Assembly (NCBI RefSeq): GCF_001636615.1
Contig: NZ_LGEK01000006.1
Coordinates: 1 to 64,000 of the forward strand
Source of the DNA: Mucilaginibacter sp. L294
Lineage (GTDB): Bacteria > Bacteroidota > Bacteroidia > Sphingobacteriales > Sphingobacteriaceae
DNA: 64,000 nucleotides
Direction of reading: 5' to 3'
This document shows positions 1 through 9,573 of the stretch, piece after piece. Both the position numbers and the translations under genes were made by a program. Every line of letters begins with the position of its first letter. The first letter of the stretch is position 1. The notes under the pieces were generated by a model that worked only from the letters and a program-made list of their open reading frames with translations, did not search any database and was not told the DNA's origin.

Positions 1-1
1 G

Positions 2-127
2 GTTAGCAAAGGCGCAAATGCTTCACGTATAGAAGCTACCGGTTACGGTGAAAGCCAACCAATTGCTACTAACAAAACAGCAGCAGGCCGTCAGCAAAAC
101 CGTCGTGTAGAGTTTACTTTATACTAA
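2..127 (+). CDS. OmpA family protein, C-terminal end only
   Basis: Only the last 41 codons lie in the window. They end in the typical close of an OmpA/MotB peptidoglycan-binding domain: a GYGESQPIATN segment, then the RQQNRRVEF motif containing the conserved Asn-Arg-Arg. Such domains anchor outer-membrane proteins or lipoproteins to peptidoglycan in the periplasm. The N-terminal part, which would tell a porin-like barrel from a lipoprotein, is outside the window. A terminator hairpin follows the stop codon. Confidence 0.85.
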   Translation, partial: VSKGANASRIEATGYGESQPIATNKTAAGRQQNRRVEFTLY

Positions 128-175
128 GGGATTAGATTTCAAGACCATTAGTGTCAGAAATCAAGATTCTTAAAT

Positions 176-209
176 AAAAAAGGCCGCTCCAATTTTGGGC
201 GGCTTTTTT
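176..209 (+). terminator. Intrinsic terminator after the OmpA-family gene
   Basis: An A-run, then GGCCGCTCC, a short AT loop, GGGCGGC and a run of six T. The GC stem contains one G-T pair. It lies 50 bases after the stop codon, as expected for the end of that transcript. Confidence 0.75.
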
Positions 210-381
210 GTTGTTTATACTTTTAATTGCCGGCAATTAAAATTGCTATCAGCATAAATAAAAGGTTTGAAACATATTTGCTAATGTCCTAAAATAGATG
301 GAAATTGCTCAGAAGGTTCTTAATAACGAGGGCTTTCTCTTTTGTTTTTAAATCACTCTTTTAATTACACAAATTTTAAAT

Positions 382-762
382 ATGAAAAAGGTAACAGGCC
401 TTGGCGGCGTTTTTTTTAAATGCGATAACCCAAAAGGTATGAACGAATGGTATGCCAAAAATCTTGGATTACCGACCAGTGAATACGGAACAACGTTTGA
501 GTGGCGGCAGGCCGATGATCCGTCGAAAACAGGGTCTACCACCTGGAGTACGTTTCCGCAGGATACCAAGTATTTCAATCCATCAACCAAGCCATTTATG
601 ATCAATTACCGGGTGGAAAATCTGGTTGAGTTGGTAGATGAACTAAAAAAGGACAACGTAACCATTGTTGATGAGATTGCGGAATATGACTATGGCAAAT
701 TTGTGCATATATTCGATCCGGAAGGAAACATGATTGAACTTTGGGAACCAAAGGACGAGTAA
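382..762 (+). CDS. VOC (glyoxalase/bleomycin-resistance fold) family protein
   Basis: A 126-residue protein of one VOC module length. The start reads VTGLGGVFFKC and a helix follows (MNEWYAKNLGLP). The end is HIFDPEGNMIELWEP, the usual last strand of a VOC domain, whose Glu is a metal ligand in many members. The first strand lacks the His or Gln that often completes the metal site, so the substrate and even the metal cannot be assigned. It is probably cytosolic and monocistronic, with a hairpin repeat following. Confidence 0.8.
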   Translation: MKKVTGLGGVFFKCDNPKGMNEWYAKNLGLPTSEYGTTFEWRQADDPSKTGSTTWSTFPQDTKYFNPSTKPFMINYRVENLVELVDELKKDNVTIVDEIAEYDYGKFVHIFDPEGNMIELWEPKDE

Positions 763-797
763 GATAACGGAGCAAACTAATTGATAGTTTAGATATT

Positions 798-833
798 GAA
801 TATAGCGACGGATTTAAACCCATCGCTATATTC
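798..833. repeat. Palindromic element with AGCGATGGGTTT core, copy 1
   Basis: GAATATAGCGA at 798-808 pairs with TCGCTATATTC at 823-833, around an imperfect CGG/CCC inner stem and a TTTAAA centre. A closely related, perfectly palindromic copy lies at 37111-37139. It sits in the convergent gap between the VOC and SRPBCC genes and may double as a transcript end. Confidence 0.7.
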
Positions 834-877
834 CTTAAAGTAATCCTTTTAAAATTTCGCACTAACTTCCTGATACT

Positions 878-1261
878 TTACCCAACTTCAAAAAAGTCGG
901 CAAGGTTGCCAAAGTAGCTATCATTCCAGCCTTCGGCTATATCGTTAAAGTCATTATCGGGGATATTAACATGCCTTAACTCCACCGATGAACCATGCTT
1001 ATCGGGGTGGATCTTTATGGTTACGATAGATTCGTCTGTTTGCCCATCAAAATACCATTGCTGTACAATTTTCTTACCTTCTTCAAACTCCAGGTTTTTA
1101 CCCACAATGCTGCCTTCCCACAAGGAAAACTCAGAACCTGGCTCGGTAGACATTTGCGCGGGTTCGCCTGTCCACAACTCTAAAGTTATAGGGTTTGTAA
1201 GCGCTGTATACACCTCTTCGGGGGTGGCCGGTAACAGGTAATATTTTTTAAGATCTTTCAC
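878..1261 (-). CDS. SRPBCC (AHSA1/START-like) domain protein
   Basis: A 127-residue protein of the Bet v 1/AHSA1-like fold. The N-terminus contains the ATPEEVYTALTNP helix typical of the family. A central WEGSIVGKNLEFEEGKKIVQQW stretch contains the usual hydrophobic-ligand cavity strands, and the C-terminal helix is GWNDSYFGNLADFFEVG. Members bind small lipids or act as Hsp90 co-chaperone-like proteins; no ligand can be assigned here. The chosen start is GTG, because no ATG precedes the conserved N-terminal strand. Confidence 0.75.
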   Translation of the reverse strand: MKDLKKYYLLPATPEEVYTALTNPITLELWTGEPAQMSTEPGSEFSLWEGSIVGKNLEFEEGKKIVQQWYFDGQTDESIVTIKIHPDKHGSSVELRHVNIPDNDFNDIAEGWNDSYFGNLADFFEVG

Positions 1262-1320
1262 CCGTGCAATTTAGCAGAAATATTTGAGAGGTAGGCGGCG
1301 ATTTACTCACCTTTTACTCA

Positions 1321-1434
1321 CCGCTACTGCAAGCGTACCGCTTGTGGCCACATGCTTGGTAAACACGTTACCATTCTGCAAAGTTTAATTGTTCATTACC
1401 GTCCTAAACCCACAAGCGGGACGCTTGCGGCAGC
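1321..1434. repeat. Inverted pair of CAAGCG-N3-CGCTTG elements
   Basis: Positions 1321-1347 and 1407-1434 carry the same element in opposite orientation. Each contains its own small palindrome (CAAGCG, three bases, CGCTTG) with flanks resembling GCTACYG and GTGGG. A third copy is at 36345-36376, just after another gene. This is a dispersed intergenic repeat family. Confidence 0.7.
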
Positions 1435-1449
1435 ATAGGATAGTATGGG

Positions 1450-2043
1450 TTAACTAACGGTCCCGATAGGTAAAACGGTACGCCCGTAAACTTCATTTAA
1501 TACACCGGCAATGCCTGTATATATGGCAGATAAGCCGCAGATAATGCCTTCGTAACCTGCAAGGTGTTTAATTGTTTCATCGCCTGTAGCATCGCCCCAA
1601 ACCAGCAGCGCGAACAAAATGGTAAGCGAGCCGAATACAAATTGCAGCGCACGGTTTAGTTTTAAAGTGCCAAAAAACAGGCAGAAAGTAAAAAAGCCCC
1701 AGATGCCTAAATAAGCGCACATAGCGCCATCGGTTGGTTTTGTGCCCCAACCCAGTTTAGGCATAACAATAAGTGCCACCAGCGATAGCCAGAAAAAGCC
1801 ATATGATGTAAATGCGGTTAACCCGAATGTGTTATTTTTCTTAGCTTCGATAATGCCTGCAATAACCTGTGCCAGCCCCCCATAAAATATGCCCATGGCC
1901 AGTATCATGGCATTTAGTTCGAAAAAACCGGCGTTATGGATGTTTAGTAGAACGGTGGTCATGCCAAAGGCACAAAGGCCAAGCGGTGCAGGGTTGGCAA
2001 TGCCATCCTTTACAACTACCGGAGCAGGAGTGGTAGGTATCAT
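1450..2043 (-). CDS. satP: Acetate uptake transporter, GPR1/FUN34/SatP (YaaH) family
   Basis: This 197-residue inner-membrane protein has six predicted transmembrane segments. It carries the family signature NPAPLGL near residue 17, and the second segment begins [20 protein letters not shown], also typical. The family moves acetate/succinate with protons. The length matches E. coli SatP (about 188 residues). The gene stands alone, so regulation and physiological partner cannot be read from context. Confidence 0.88.
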   Translation of the reverse strand: MIPTTPAPVVVKDGIANPAPLGLCAFGMTTVLLNIHNAGFFELNAMILAMGIFYGGLAQVIAGIIEAKKNNTFGLTAFTSYGFFWLSLVALIVMPKLGWGTKPTDGAMCAYLGIWGFFTFCLFFGTLKLNRALQFVFGSLTILFALLVWGDATGDETIKHLAGYEGIICGLSAIYTGIAGVLNEVYGRTVLPIGTVS

Positions 2044-2145
2044 AATAAAGTTTAATTTTGGTTTATAGATGCAATCTAATTGAAATAAATCGAATTAGCA
2101 ATAGTTTTTTAAACCCAATGCGCTGTTAAACGTTACTTATTGACC

Positions 2146-2835
2146 ATGCAGAAATTAGTATTGATACGCCACGGCGAAAGTATTTGGAACCAGGAAAACC
2201 GCTTTACGGGATGGACGGACGTAGATCTGTCTGAAGAAGGCCTGCAACAAGCCATACGCGCGGGTAAACTACTTGCACAAAATGGGTACACCTTTGATGT
2301 AGGTTTTACATCGGTACTAAAACGCAGCATAAAAACCATGCATTTTGCGCTGGAGCAGATGGATGCGTTGTGGATACCGGTACATAAATCGTGGCGGTTA
2401 AATGAGCGCTTTTATGGCGCATTGCAGGGGCTTAATAAAGCCGAAACCATTGAAAAGTATGGCGAAGAGCAGGTGCACAAGTGGCGCCGCGACCCTCATG
2501 AACACCCACCTGCCATTACCGAGCAGGACGACCGTTTCCCGGGCCATTACCTGCGCTATAATGACCTGACTTATCGTGAGCTTCCCCTTACCGAAAACCT
2601 GAGCGAAACCATGGACAGGGCATTGCCTTTTTGGCACGAAAGCATTGTGCCGGCCATTCGCGAGAATAAGAAGGTTATTATTTGTGCACACGGCAATAGT
2701 TTGCGTGCCCTTATACAATATATAGAGAACCTAAGCGACGAGGATGTAGCCAAACTGGATATCCCCACCGCAACCCCCTGGGTTTATGAGCTTGATGACC
2801 GGTTGAATTGTATAAAGCATTATTATTTACAGTAG
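2146..2835 (+). CDS. gpmA: 2,3-bisphosphoglycerate-dependent phosphoglycerate mutase
   Basis: This is a cytosolic glycolytic enzyme interconverting 3- and 2-phosphoglycerate. The N-terminus MQKLVLIRHGES carries the RHG phosphohistidine motif. NERFYGALQGLNK, RRDPHEHPP and CAHGNSLRAL with the second catalytic His follow in the expected order. The 229-residue length fits the dPGM family. The ATG at 2146 is preferred over an in-frame TTG two codons upstream because family members begin directly at the first beta strand. Confidence 0.93.
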   Translation: MQKLVLIRHGESIWNQENRFTGWTDVDLSEEGLQQAIRAGKLLAQNGYTFDVGFTSVLKRSIKTMHFALEQMDALWIPVHKSWRLNERFYGALQGLNKAETIEKYGEEQVHKWRRDPHEHPPAITEQDDRFPGHYLRYNDLTYRELPLTENLSETMDRALPFWHESIVPAIRENKKVIICAHGNSLRALIQYIENLSDEDVAKLDIPTATPWVYELDDRLNCIKHYYLQ

Positions 2836-2845
2836 GCATTACCCG

Positions 2846-2942
2846 CGCGTCATTGCGAGCGTAGCGTGGCAATCTTCGATAGGCAAGTCGGCGAAAAGCA
2901 TGTCGAAGATTGCCACGTCGCTACGCTCCTCGCAATGACGCG
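2846..2942. repeat. Long dispersed inverted repeat, CGTCATTGCGAG family, copy 1
   Basis: The left arm begins CGCGTCATTGCGAGCGTAGC and continues to AATCTTCGA; the right arm is its reverse complement with a few changes and ends CGCAATGACGCG. A second copy sharing both arms lies at 47944-48032, 45 kb away. The spacer differs between copies while the arms are kept, so the folded form may be what is conserved. Confidence 0.85.
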
Positions 2943-2967
2943 TTTAAGAATGCAAACTGCAAACTTC

Positions 2968-5778
2968 TTACTGCGAACTGATTTCAAATCCCCAGTCTTT
3001 ACCTTTATCAATAGCGGGTACACCTTTATCAAGCCATACAGGCATTGGTGCGCCTTTCAGGAAATGGTTAAAGAATTGCGCTTCGCGGATGCTGATATCC
3101 TTACGGTTTTGGCGTTTTACAAGGTTATGGGCTTCGTCATTGTATTGCAGCAACCAAACGGGTTTGCCCAGCCTGCGCAGAGCGGTAAACATTTCAATAC
3201 CCTGGTACCATGGTACGGCGCCGTCTGCATCATTACTCATAATAACCACAGGTGTTTTTACCTTTGGCAGTTGAAACAATGGCGAGTTTTCGATATATAA
3301 ATTAGGTTTGTCCCATAAACTGGCACCAATACGGCTTTGTGTTTTTTCGTACTGCGACTGGCGGTTGATGCCGCTTTCCCAACGGATACCACCGTAGGCC
3401 GAGGTCATGTTGGCTACTGGTGCGCCGGCCCATGCGGCGGCGTACATGTTGGTTTGGGTAATAAGATACGCCACCTGGTAACCGCCCCAGCTTTGGCCCT
3501 GTATCCCTATATGCTGCCCGTCAACCCAGGGGTTTTTCTTTAAAGCTTCAACGCCCGAGTTTACAAACTCAACCGCTGATGCGCCCGGATGGCCTGTTTC
3601 ATAGCTGATATCCGGCGCGAAAACCAGATAACCATTACTTACAAACCACGATATAGGCAAACGTGATGGTGTTGGCGAAGGTGGAAGGTAATTGTATAAA
3701 CCATCTGATAGTTTTTCATAGAAGTAGGCTATCATCGGGTATTTTTTGGCCGGGTCAAAATCTTCAGGTTTGTATAAAATTCCTTTTGATTTGTAGCCTT
3801 TCGGCGTTGTCCACTGTACCAGTTCTGCTGTGCCCCAATTGTATTGTGCTTGCTGCGGATTGATGGCGCTCAATTTTGTTTCCTGTAACAGATCGGCAGA
3901 TACATACAGGTCCGGCGATTGGGTATAGCTGTACTTGGTATAAATAAACTCATTGGCATTTTTAGCCTTTTGCAAACCACTGTAGCCCATGGGTACCATT
4001 ACCACTTTTTTAGGGGCGTAATCGCTGTTTAATTCTTTTTTATAATAGCCCCATTGCTTGTTTTCGTCGTTTTGGGCAATCATCCACAAGGTTTTTTTAG
4101 ATGGGATGAATTTTTCTTCAGGGTCGTTACTGTCATAACGGAACTCAATTTTATACCTGCGGCCCATGCCATTGGTAAAACTGGTGGCTTTGCCCGTTGC
4201 CGGGTCAATCGCCCATATATCATACCTGTCATAGATCAGTACGCGTTTATCATTCTCTTCCCAGGCACTCAGGCCGTAGGGCGATGGATCATCCGGTACA
4301 TCGTTATCTTCGGCACCTAATTTAACACCAAGCGTGCTGGTGATATTTATTTTTTTGCCTGAGGCAATGCTGTAGCTGTACCAGTTCTGGTTTTTAGAAT
4401 CGAACCAAACCACATAATTGCCACCCGGTGATATACTGTAACGGGCTTTTAACCGGTTGTTGATCAGCATACGCTCGCCGGTTTTGGTATTAATGAGGTA
4501 AGCGGCTTGTTGCGAACCGCCTTCCCATTGCGACTGTACACGCGCGCCTGTATCGGTTAGCCCTAAAGCAAAGGGCGCATCGTTATTATCAGACACCATT
4601 ATCTCGCGGATGCCTTTGTCACCCAGCTGAACCAGTTTGTGGGTGCCATCAGCCGGGCGGATAACCGCTTGGTAACTGCGCTTTAACTCGCGCTGCAGGT
4701 TTTTTAGCTGTTGCGGCTGCAGGTAATCGTCTTTATAGTTCCAGATATCAACACGGGCGTTCTCAAAATCTACTAATGTAGTATCGGCAGGTTTTGGGAT
4801 AGGTGCAGTGCCAAAAAATAGGTTATTACCGCTTTTGCTAAAAAACACCTTACCATCGCCACTAACAGCCCAATTTACGGGCATACCAGCCGATGTTGGT
4901 TCGGCAATAACGGTTGCGCTATCATTGGTAGCGGTGTAGTAGTAGAGTTTAAAAGGTTTTACCAATGCCTTTTCGGGGTTCTTCTCGGCGGTAAATGCCA
5001 GCTGTTTACCGGCATCATCAAAAGTTAAGTTCTTATAATTACCACGGCCTGTGCTTATCGCTTTAAGCGTATCTTTCTCTATATCGTAAATGAACAGACC
5101 CGATACCACCGTTTTATTTTTCTTTGGGGCCGTAACCGAAAAGGCCAGCCATTTGCCATTTTTAGTAAGCTGATAATCGCTTACGTACCTGAAACTGCGG
5201 GTTTTGCCTTTTAATAACTGGTTTACCGTTAACTCAGCGCCATCTTTAACGGGTGGGGCAATAGTTGTTGCAATGGCTTTTTTGGAGGTATCAGCCGCTT
5301 CGGGCTTCTTAACGGTATCGGCAGGAGAGAGGTAAGCAACAACAGTTGCTTTGTCGGCTATTTTAAACGAGCGTATAGCCGGTATTTTGGTTACGGTATG
5401 GTTACCTAAGGTGATAATACCCAATGTGTCTTTCGGGAATTCGGATTGTTTTTTCTTTTTGATCTTAGCCTGGCGCACATCCTTATAAAACGGCCTGATC
5501 AACACTACAGCGTATTTAGAGTCGGCTGTAAAGCGTGCAGTATCTGCCCGCGGAATGTTAACCTGGTTTTTGCCGTTAGCGCCGGTTATTACCAAATTGG
5601 CATCGCCTTCTTGTGGTTTTACGGCATAAACTATCCATTTGCCGTCATTACTGATGCGCTCGCCAGCTATGTTTTGCCATCCGTCATAAACAGTTTGATC
5701 AAGCGGTTTTTTGGATGTTTTTTGTGCGGATGCGTAAACGCAGATTAATAAAAATGCGGGTAGTAAAAATTTTTTCAT
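2968..5778 (-). CDS. Secreted S9 family peptidase (prolyl oligopeptidase type)
   Basis: This 936-residue exported serine peptidase has a signal peptide (about residues 1-18, ending YASAQ). A long beta-propeller-like region holding WD40-type repeats (about 40-650) precedes an alpha/beta hydrolase domain. The nucleophile Ser763 lies in GQSWGGY, the acid in NDADGAVP (Asp850/852) and His884 in DEAHN, giving the triad in the S9 order. The role is presumably periplasmic or surface peptide breakdown. The last codons and stop lie against a CAAACTGCAAACT-type repeat, so the final three residues may derive from repeat sequence. Confidence 0.92.
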   Translation of the reverse strand: MKKFLLPAFLLICVYASAQKTSKKPLDQTVYDGWQNIAGERISNDGKWIVYAVKPQEGDANLVITGANGKNQVNIPRADTARFTADSKYAVVLIRPFYKDVRQAKIKKKKQSEFPKDTLGIITLGNHTVTKIPAIRSFKIADKATVVAYLSPADTVKKPEAADTSKKAIATTIAPPVKDGAELTVNQLLKGKTRSFRYVSDYQLTKNGKWLAFSVTAPKKNKTVVSGLFIYDIEKDTLKAISTGRGNYKNLTFDDAGKQLAFTAEKNPEKALVKPFKLYYYTATNDSATVIAEPTSAGMPVNWAVSGDGKVFFSKSGNNLFFGTAPIPKPADTTLVDFENARVDIWNYKDDYLQPQQLKNLQRELKRSYQAVIRPADGTHKLVQLGDKGIREIMVSDNNDAPFALGLTDTGARVQSQWEGGSQQAAYLINTKTGERMLINNRLKARYSISPGGNYVVWFDSKNQNWYSYSIASGKKINITSTLGVKLGAEDNDVPDDPSPYGLSAWEENDKRVLIYDRYDIWAIDPATGKATSFTNGMGRRYKIEFRYDSNDPEEKFIPSKKTLWMIAQNDENKQWGYYKKELNSDYAPKKVVMVPMGYSGLQKAKNANEFIYTKYSYTQSPDLYVSADLLQETKLSAINPQQAQYNWGTAELVQWTTPKGYKSKGILYKPEDFDPAKKYPMIAYFYEKLSDGLYNYLPPSPTPSRLPISWFVSNGYLVFAPDISYETGHPGASAVEFVNSGVEALKKNPWVDGQHIGIQGQSWGGYQVAYLITQTNMYAAAWAGAPVANMTSAYGGIRWESGINRQSQYEKTQSRIGASLWDKPNLYIENSPLFQLPKVKTPVVIMSNDADGAVPWYQGIEMFTALRRLGKPVWLLQYNDEAHNLVKRQNRKDISIREAQFFNHFLKGAPMPVWLDKGVPAIDKGKDWGFEISSQ

Positions 5779-5847
5779 AGCAAGGCTGAATGTAACCAGC
5801 CCTAATATCTTAAAATTTAAACCATTGACAGGTATTGAAATGAAAAA

Positions 5848-5869
5848 GTTACAACAGATGTTTTGTAAC
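5848..5869. promoter_or_regulatory. Inverted repeat GTTACAA-N8-TTGTAAC between divergent genes
   Basis: Perfect 7-bp arms (5848-5854 and 5863-5869) lie in the divergent gap between the S9 peptidase and the tail-collar gene, about 30 bases before the latter's preferred start. It could be an operator; no regulator is adjacent, so this is suggestive only. Confidence 0.35.
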
Positions 5870-5899
5870 TTTAAACACCAAACCTTAAAACATAACCAA

Positions 5900-6460
5900 A
5901 TGCAACCTTTTTTCCCACCCGGAACTGTAATTGCCTTTGCCGGGCAAATAAACCAACAAACCTATTTATGCGGCGCAGATAATTATAGCCCAACACTATC
6001 GAATAATACCGGTTGGATACTGTGCGATGGCTCTGCGTTGACCGCATCCATTTTCCCGGAACTATTTAGCTGTATTGGTTATTTATATGGCGGTTATAAC
6101 GACTCTTTTAACCTGCCTGATTACAGGGGATACTTTTTAAGAGGGCTTGCAGTTAATAGCACCCAGGACCCGGGGCTTAACAACCGCACAGCGGCGGTAA
6201 GCGGTATGAACTATGGTGTTGGCTCAACACAGCGAGGAATGGTGCAGCAGCATGGGCACCAGTATAATGCATTCCCCGTTCAGCAGGGCCAAGGGGGCCA
6301 ATATTCCGCAGGTGCTACCATATCTCATCAGCAAAATGCCACCACTACTGGCTTATCTGATGGTAATAGTAACTTAAGCGGCGAAGAACCCCGCCCCAAA
6401 AATATTTATGTAAATTACCTGATATATGCAGGCCTGCCGGTTGGGGGCCAAGCGGTATAA
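5900..6460 (+). CDS. Phage tail collar domain protein
   Basis: This 186-residue protein resembles the microcystin-dependent-protein/tail-collar group. The N-terminus [11 protein letters not shown], the central GWILCDGS and the [13 protein letters not shown] segment are the classic collar motifs seen in phage short tail fibres. The C-terminus [18 protein letters not shown] matches the family end. No other phage gene lies nearby, so it is a free-standing, probably domesticated protein of unknown role. The start at 5900 is chosen because the 25 extra codons upstream do not resemble the family. Confidence 0.8.
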   Translation: MQPFFPPGTVIAFAGQINQQTYLCGADNYSPTLSNNTGWILCDGSALTASIFPELFSCIGYLYGGYNDSFNLPDYRGYFLRGLAVNSTQDPGLNNRTAAVSGMNYGVGSTQRGMVQQHGHQYNAFPVQQGQGGQYSAGATISHQQNATTTGLSDGNSNLSGEEPRPKNIYVNYLIYAGLPVGGQAV

Positions 6461-6463
6461 ATG

Positions 6464-6829
6464 TTAGTTTACAGGCAATAGTTTGGTGTTGGCCGTTATA
6501 CTATTAAATATACGGTTAAAAAATGCTTTGATCTTATCCGTTATAGATTGATGGGATACAACAGGTTGTTGCAATATATCCTGCATGTCGTTATTATCAT
6601 TCAGGTTGTCTTTGCCTTCCATTTCCTCCAGCACAAACTGGCGGACACCGGCATCCCGGTTGATGATCTCATCCATTTCGGTAAGGTCTTTTAAAGTTGC
6701 CTGTCCGTTACTGCGTTTTTTCCAAAGCACCTCAAACCTTTCCTGGGAGAGGGTGCGCCTGATAATATACCGGTTGCCTTTACTCATGACAATGCTATTA
6801 AGTCTACCGTACATCAAATCAGATGCCAT
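6464..6829 (-). CDS. Small protein with FecR-like N-terminal segment, function unknown
   Basis: A 121-residue protein without signal peptide or membrane helix. The part around residues 30-60, FEVLWKKRSNGQATLKDLTE, resembles the short helical N-terminus of Bacteroidota FecR-type anti-sigma factors (pattern: L...+.G.AT..EL.E.D). The FecR membrane helix and periplasmic domain are absent. A similar segment occurs in the product of 36452-36784. Internal Met codons make the start uncertain. The stop lies four bases from the convergent tail-collar stop. Confidence 0.55.
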   Translation of the reverse strand: MASDLMYGRLNSIVMSKGNRYIIRRTLSQERFEVLWKKRSNGQATLKDLTEMDEIINRDAGVRQFVLEEMEGKDNLNDNNDMQDILQQPVVSHQSITDKIKAFFNRIFNSITANTKLLPVN

Positions 6830-6927
6830 GTATATAATTACCTTATTAACAATGTTTTATGAAACTATTTGAAAGCAGGTTGGTCGGTTTTATTACAATA
6901 AGTGTGCGGATGCGTGCAGTTGTTAAC

Positions 6928-6961
6928 AAAAAAACCGGAAGTTTTGCTTCCGGCTTTTTTG
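6928..6961. terminator. Bidirectional intrinsic terminator
   Basis: A-run, CCGGAAG (6935-6941), five-base loop, CTTCCGG (6947-6953), then T-run. The A-run and T-run on opposite sides let it work on both strands. It ends the signal peptidase transcript on the minus strand. Confidence 0.8.
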
Positions 6962-6973
6962 TTTAGTATATCT

Positions 6974-8073
6974 TTAGTGTATAGCTCTTATTATTCTGTT
7001 CCACCTAACCTGGTTAAGCGTGCTTTGGGTACTGTCTATACTCATCCAGGTGATCATCGCTTTACCTACAATATGGTCTTCAGGTACAAAGCCCCAAAAG
7101 CGCGAGTCTTCCGAGTTATGGCGGTTATCGCCCATCATCCAGTAGTAGTTCATTTTAAAGGTATAGGTGTCTGTTTTTTTACCATTGATCATAACAGCAG
7201 CGCCATCGCGGGTAACCTTATTGTGCTCATAAACTTCTATCGAGCGGCCATATAAGGCCATAGTAGAATCATTTAGTTGAATGGTAGTGCCTCTTTTGGG
7301 GATCAGCAGCGGGCCAAAGTTATCTTCGTTCCATTTAATTTTTTCGTTATGTGGGAAGATCTGCGGGCTATATTCGCCTTTTGGCTCAATAACTTCCTTT
7401 ATCGATTTAATATTTGAATAGCCTTTAAACTCATTATAGCTATCCGGCGGGATGATCATTTCATAGGTGGTTGGGTTATACTGGTAACGCACATCAATTT
7501 TAAGATCGTGGATCATCTCAGAATTGAGGTTGCTGCCATCGGTGATTACAACGTATGAAGTTTGGCCTTTTGGCGCGTTTGCATAGTATTTGCCGTTTGC
7601 ATAAACCTTACCGTCTTTTATCTCCAGGATATCACCAGGGGTACCTACACAGCGTTTAATAAAGTGCGTGCGCATATCAACCGGGCGGGCAACAACTTCG
7701 GCAGGGTAGTTAAATACAACCGGGTCGCCTTTTTTTACTTCGCCAAAACCGGGCAGCCTGAAATAAGGTAGTTGTACGGCCTCCCAGTATGTTTTAACTT
7801 TCCACCAAAAACGGTCGATTCAAGGAAAGGTACAGAAATAGGTGTCATGGGCATACGTGCACCGTAAGCCATTTTACTCACAAAAAGGTAATCGCCCGTT
7901 AGCAGGCTGCCTTCCATTGATGCGGAAGGAATGGCGTATGCCGAGAACAACAAACCACGGATAATAGTTGATGCAATTACTGCGAATAAAATAGCGTCCA
8001 CCCATTCGCGCATAACACTCTTTTTAGGTTTGTTAACGTCCTTTTTTTTGCGTGATAAAAACTTCCAGTTCAT
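6974..8073 (-). pseudogene. lepB: Signal peptidase I, interrupted by a single-base frameshift
   Basis: Two minus-strand frames together make one signal peptidase I. The 5' part (8073-7735) has a transmembrane helix and the Ser box PSASMEGSLLTGDYLFV. The 3' part (to 6974) has the Lys box [12 protein letters not shown] and the final [14 protein letters not shown] box. Between them the second frame can be read upstream through [20 protein letters not shown] and PVVFNYPAE, joining the first frame near 7795-7802; one missing base in the GGAAAG stretch explains the break. All catalytic residues are otherwise present, so this is either a recent mutation or an assembly error. A second lepB elsewhere is plausible but not visible here. 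Confidence 0.8.
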
Positions 8074-8203
8074 GGTTAATTGTGGTTTATGTTTAACTGT
8101 GCGTTGATATTAGACTGGTATAATGCCCATTTGTTACAGAAAATTTTCACATGATTATTATGCCTGGTTATTAATAAAACTGCCTTGCCCGCAAGTGAAA
8201 TGC

Positions 8204-8223
8204 TTTGTCCGATATCGAACAAA
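8204..8223. promoter_or_regulatory. Near-perfect palindrome, candidate enhancer site for the response regulator
   Basis: TTTGTCCGATATCGAACAAA is a 20-bp palindrome with one mismatched pair. Its centre is about 85 bases upstream of the transcription start predicted from the sigma-54-like element at 8272-8288. That position and symmetry fit an upstream activator site for a dimeric NtrC-type regulator such as the one encoded at 14209-15582. Binding is inferred, not shown. Confidence 0.5.
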
Positions 8224-8271
8224 TTTCATTTAATTAAAATTCATAATAACCTATATATCAATATTTTAAAT

Positions 8272-8288
8272 TTGGTATAGCTCTTGTA
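8272..8288 (+). promoter_or_regulatory. Candidate sigma-54 promoter of the efflux operon
   Basis: TTGGTATAGCTCTTGTA keeps the GG (8274-8275) and G-pyrimidine (8286-8287) elements exactly ten bases apart, as in TGGCAC-N5-TTGCW. It differs from consensus by T for C at three positions. The predicted start near 8298 leaves a leader of about 24 bases before the ATG at 8322. The downstream operon encodes a sigma-54-type activator, which supports the call. Confidence 0.5.
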
Positions 8289-8321
8289 AATCCCTTGTCA
8301 AAATTTGAGCACAATAATAAA

Positions 8322-9569
8322 ATGGACAAGGTAATTGAAGAAGAAGTAACGGCACGTAAAAAGAAGAATGCCATTATCATAGCAATAGTTGTAATTGTTG
8401 TACTGGCAGCTGCTATATGGTTGCTGCGCAACTCATTAAAATCAACCATTCGCAAGGCTGATGTAACTACAGCCGTGGTTGAAAAAGGCAGTGTTGAAAA
8501 TACGCTAAACGCCACCGGCGAGGTTTTGCCCGAGTTTGAAGAGATCCTAACCAGCCCCATTAATGCATCTATCAAAAAAGTACTGATGGATGCCGGCAAT
8601 AAAGTAAAAGAAGGGCAATCTATACTTACGCTTGATAAATCGGCCACGCAAACCGAGTTCGAAAAATTGAACTTTCAGTTGCAAAGCAAGCGTAATGAGA
8701 TAGGCAAGCTTAAACTCGACCTGAATAAAAGCTTTTTCGATATCCGCTCTAATAATGATATCAAACAACTGCGCATCAGCAACCTGGCCGATGCGGTTGA
8801 GAACGCCAAACGCCTTTTTAAGGCAGGCGGCGGTACCCGCGAAGGTATTGAACAGGCCGAACTGAACCTGAAAGTTGCCCAGCTGGAGAAGAAACAATTA
8901 GAGAACGAGATAAAAAGCAAGCAGCAAACCATGCAGATAGAGATAAAGGAAGCCGAGATTGCCCTTGCCATACAACAGAATGACCAGAGCGAACTGCAAC
9001 GTAAGTTAAACCTGGCCAACATTATTGCCACACGCGGCGGGGTGGTTACCTGGATAAACAAAAATATAGGCGCCACCGTACGCGAAGGCGAATCGCTTGC
9101 CCGCATTGCCGACCTGAGCAGCTTTAAGGTGAACGGCAGTATATCTGATAACTACATGGATCAGTTGCGCAATGGTATGCCGGTTATCGTCCGCATAAAC
9201 GAGCAGCAGATGAAGGGGCATGTGGCCAACGTGTATCCATCAGTACAAAACAGCATTGTAACCTTTGATGTGCAGCTTGATGAGCGTAACAACAAACAAC
9301 TACGCCCAAATATGAAGGTGGATGTGTTTTTGGTGACCGACCTGCACAACAATGTAATGCGTGTAGCCAATGGCCCGGCATTTAAGGGCGCAGATGTGCA
9401 GGACATATTTGTGATAAACGGCGGCAAGGCCGAAAAAAGAAAGGTACACATCGGCTTAACCAATTTTGATTTTGTGGAAATAAAAGATGGCATAAAACCG
9501 GGCGATGTTGTGATAACATCAGACATGAGCGAGTTTAAAAATTCAACCGAGCTCACTATTAAAAACTAA
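8322..9569 (+). CDS. HlyD/MacA-type periplasmic adaptor of a tripartite ABC efflux pump
   Basis: This 415-residue membrane-fusion protein links an inner-membrane ABC exporter to a TolC channel. After a charged cytosolic stretch there is one transmembrane helix (about residues 16-35), a first half of the lipoyl/beta-barrel region (ATGEVLPEFEEILTSP), a long alpha-hairpin coiled coil (about 105-235) and the second lipoyl half and barrel (NIIATRGGVVTWINKNIGA). The ATG at 8322 is preferred to an upstream in-frame TTG. It is the first gene of a seven-gene co-directional cluster; TolC follows after four bases. Confidence 0.9.
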   Translation: MDKVIEEEVTARKKKNAIIIAIVVIVVLAAAIWLLRNSLKSTIRKADVTTAVVEKGSVENTLNATGEVLPEFEEILTSPINASIKKVLMDAGNKVKEGQSILTLDKSATQTEFEKLNFQLQSKRNEIGKLKLDLNKSFFDIRSNNDIKQLRISNLADAVENAKRLFKAGGGTREGIEQAELNLKVAQLEKKQLENEIKSKQQTMQIEIKEAEIALAIQQNDQSELQRKLNLANIIATRGGVVTWINKNIGATVREGESLARIADLSSFKVNGSISDNYMDQLRNGMPVIVRINEQQMKGHVANVYPSVQNSIVTFDVQLDERNNKQLRPNMKVDVFLVTDLHNNVMRVANGPAFKGADVQDIFVINGGKAEKRKVHIGLTNFDFVEIKDGIKPGDVVITSDMSEFKNSTELTIKN

Positions 9570-9573
9570 TACA

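Noticed and set aside
5900..6460. Prophage or contractile injection system
   Set aside because: Only one tail-collar protein is present; no tail, baseplate, lysis or integrase genes flank it.
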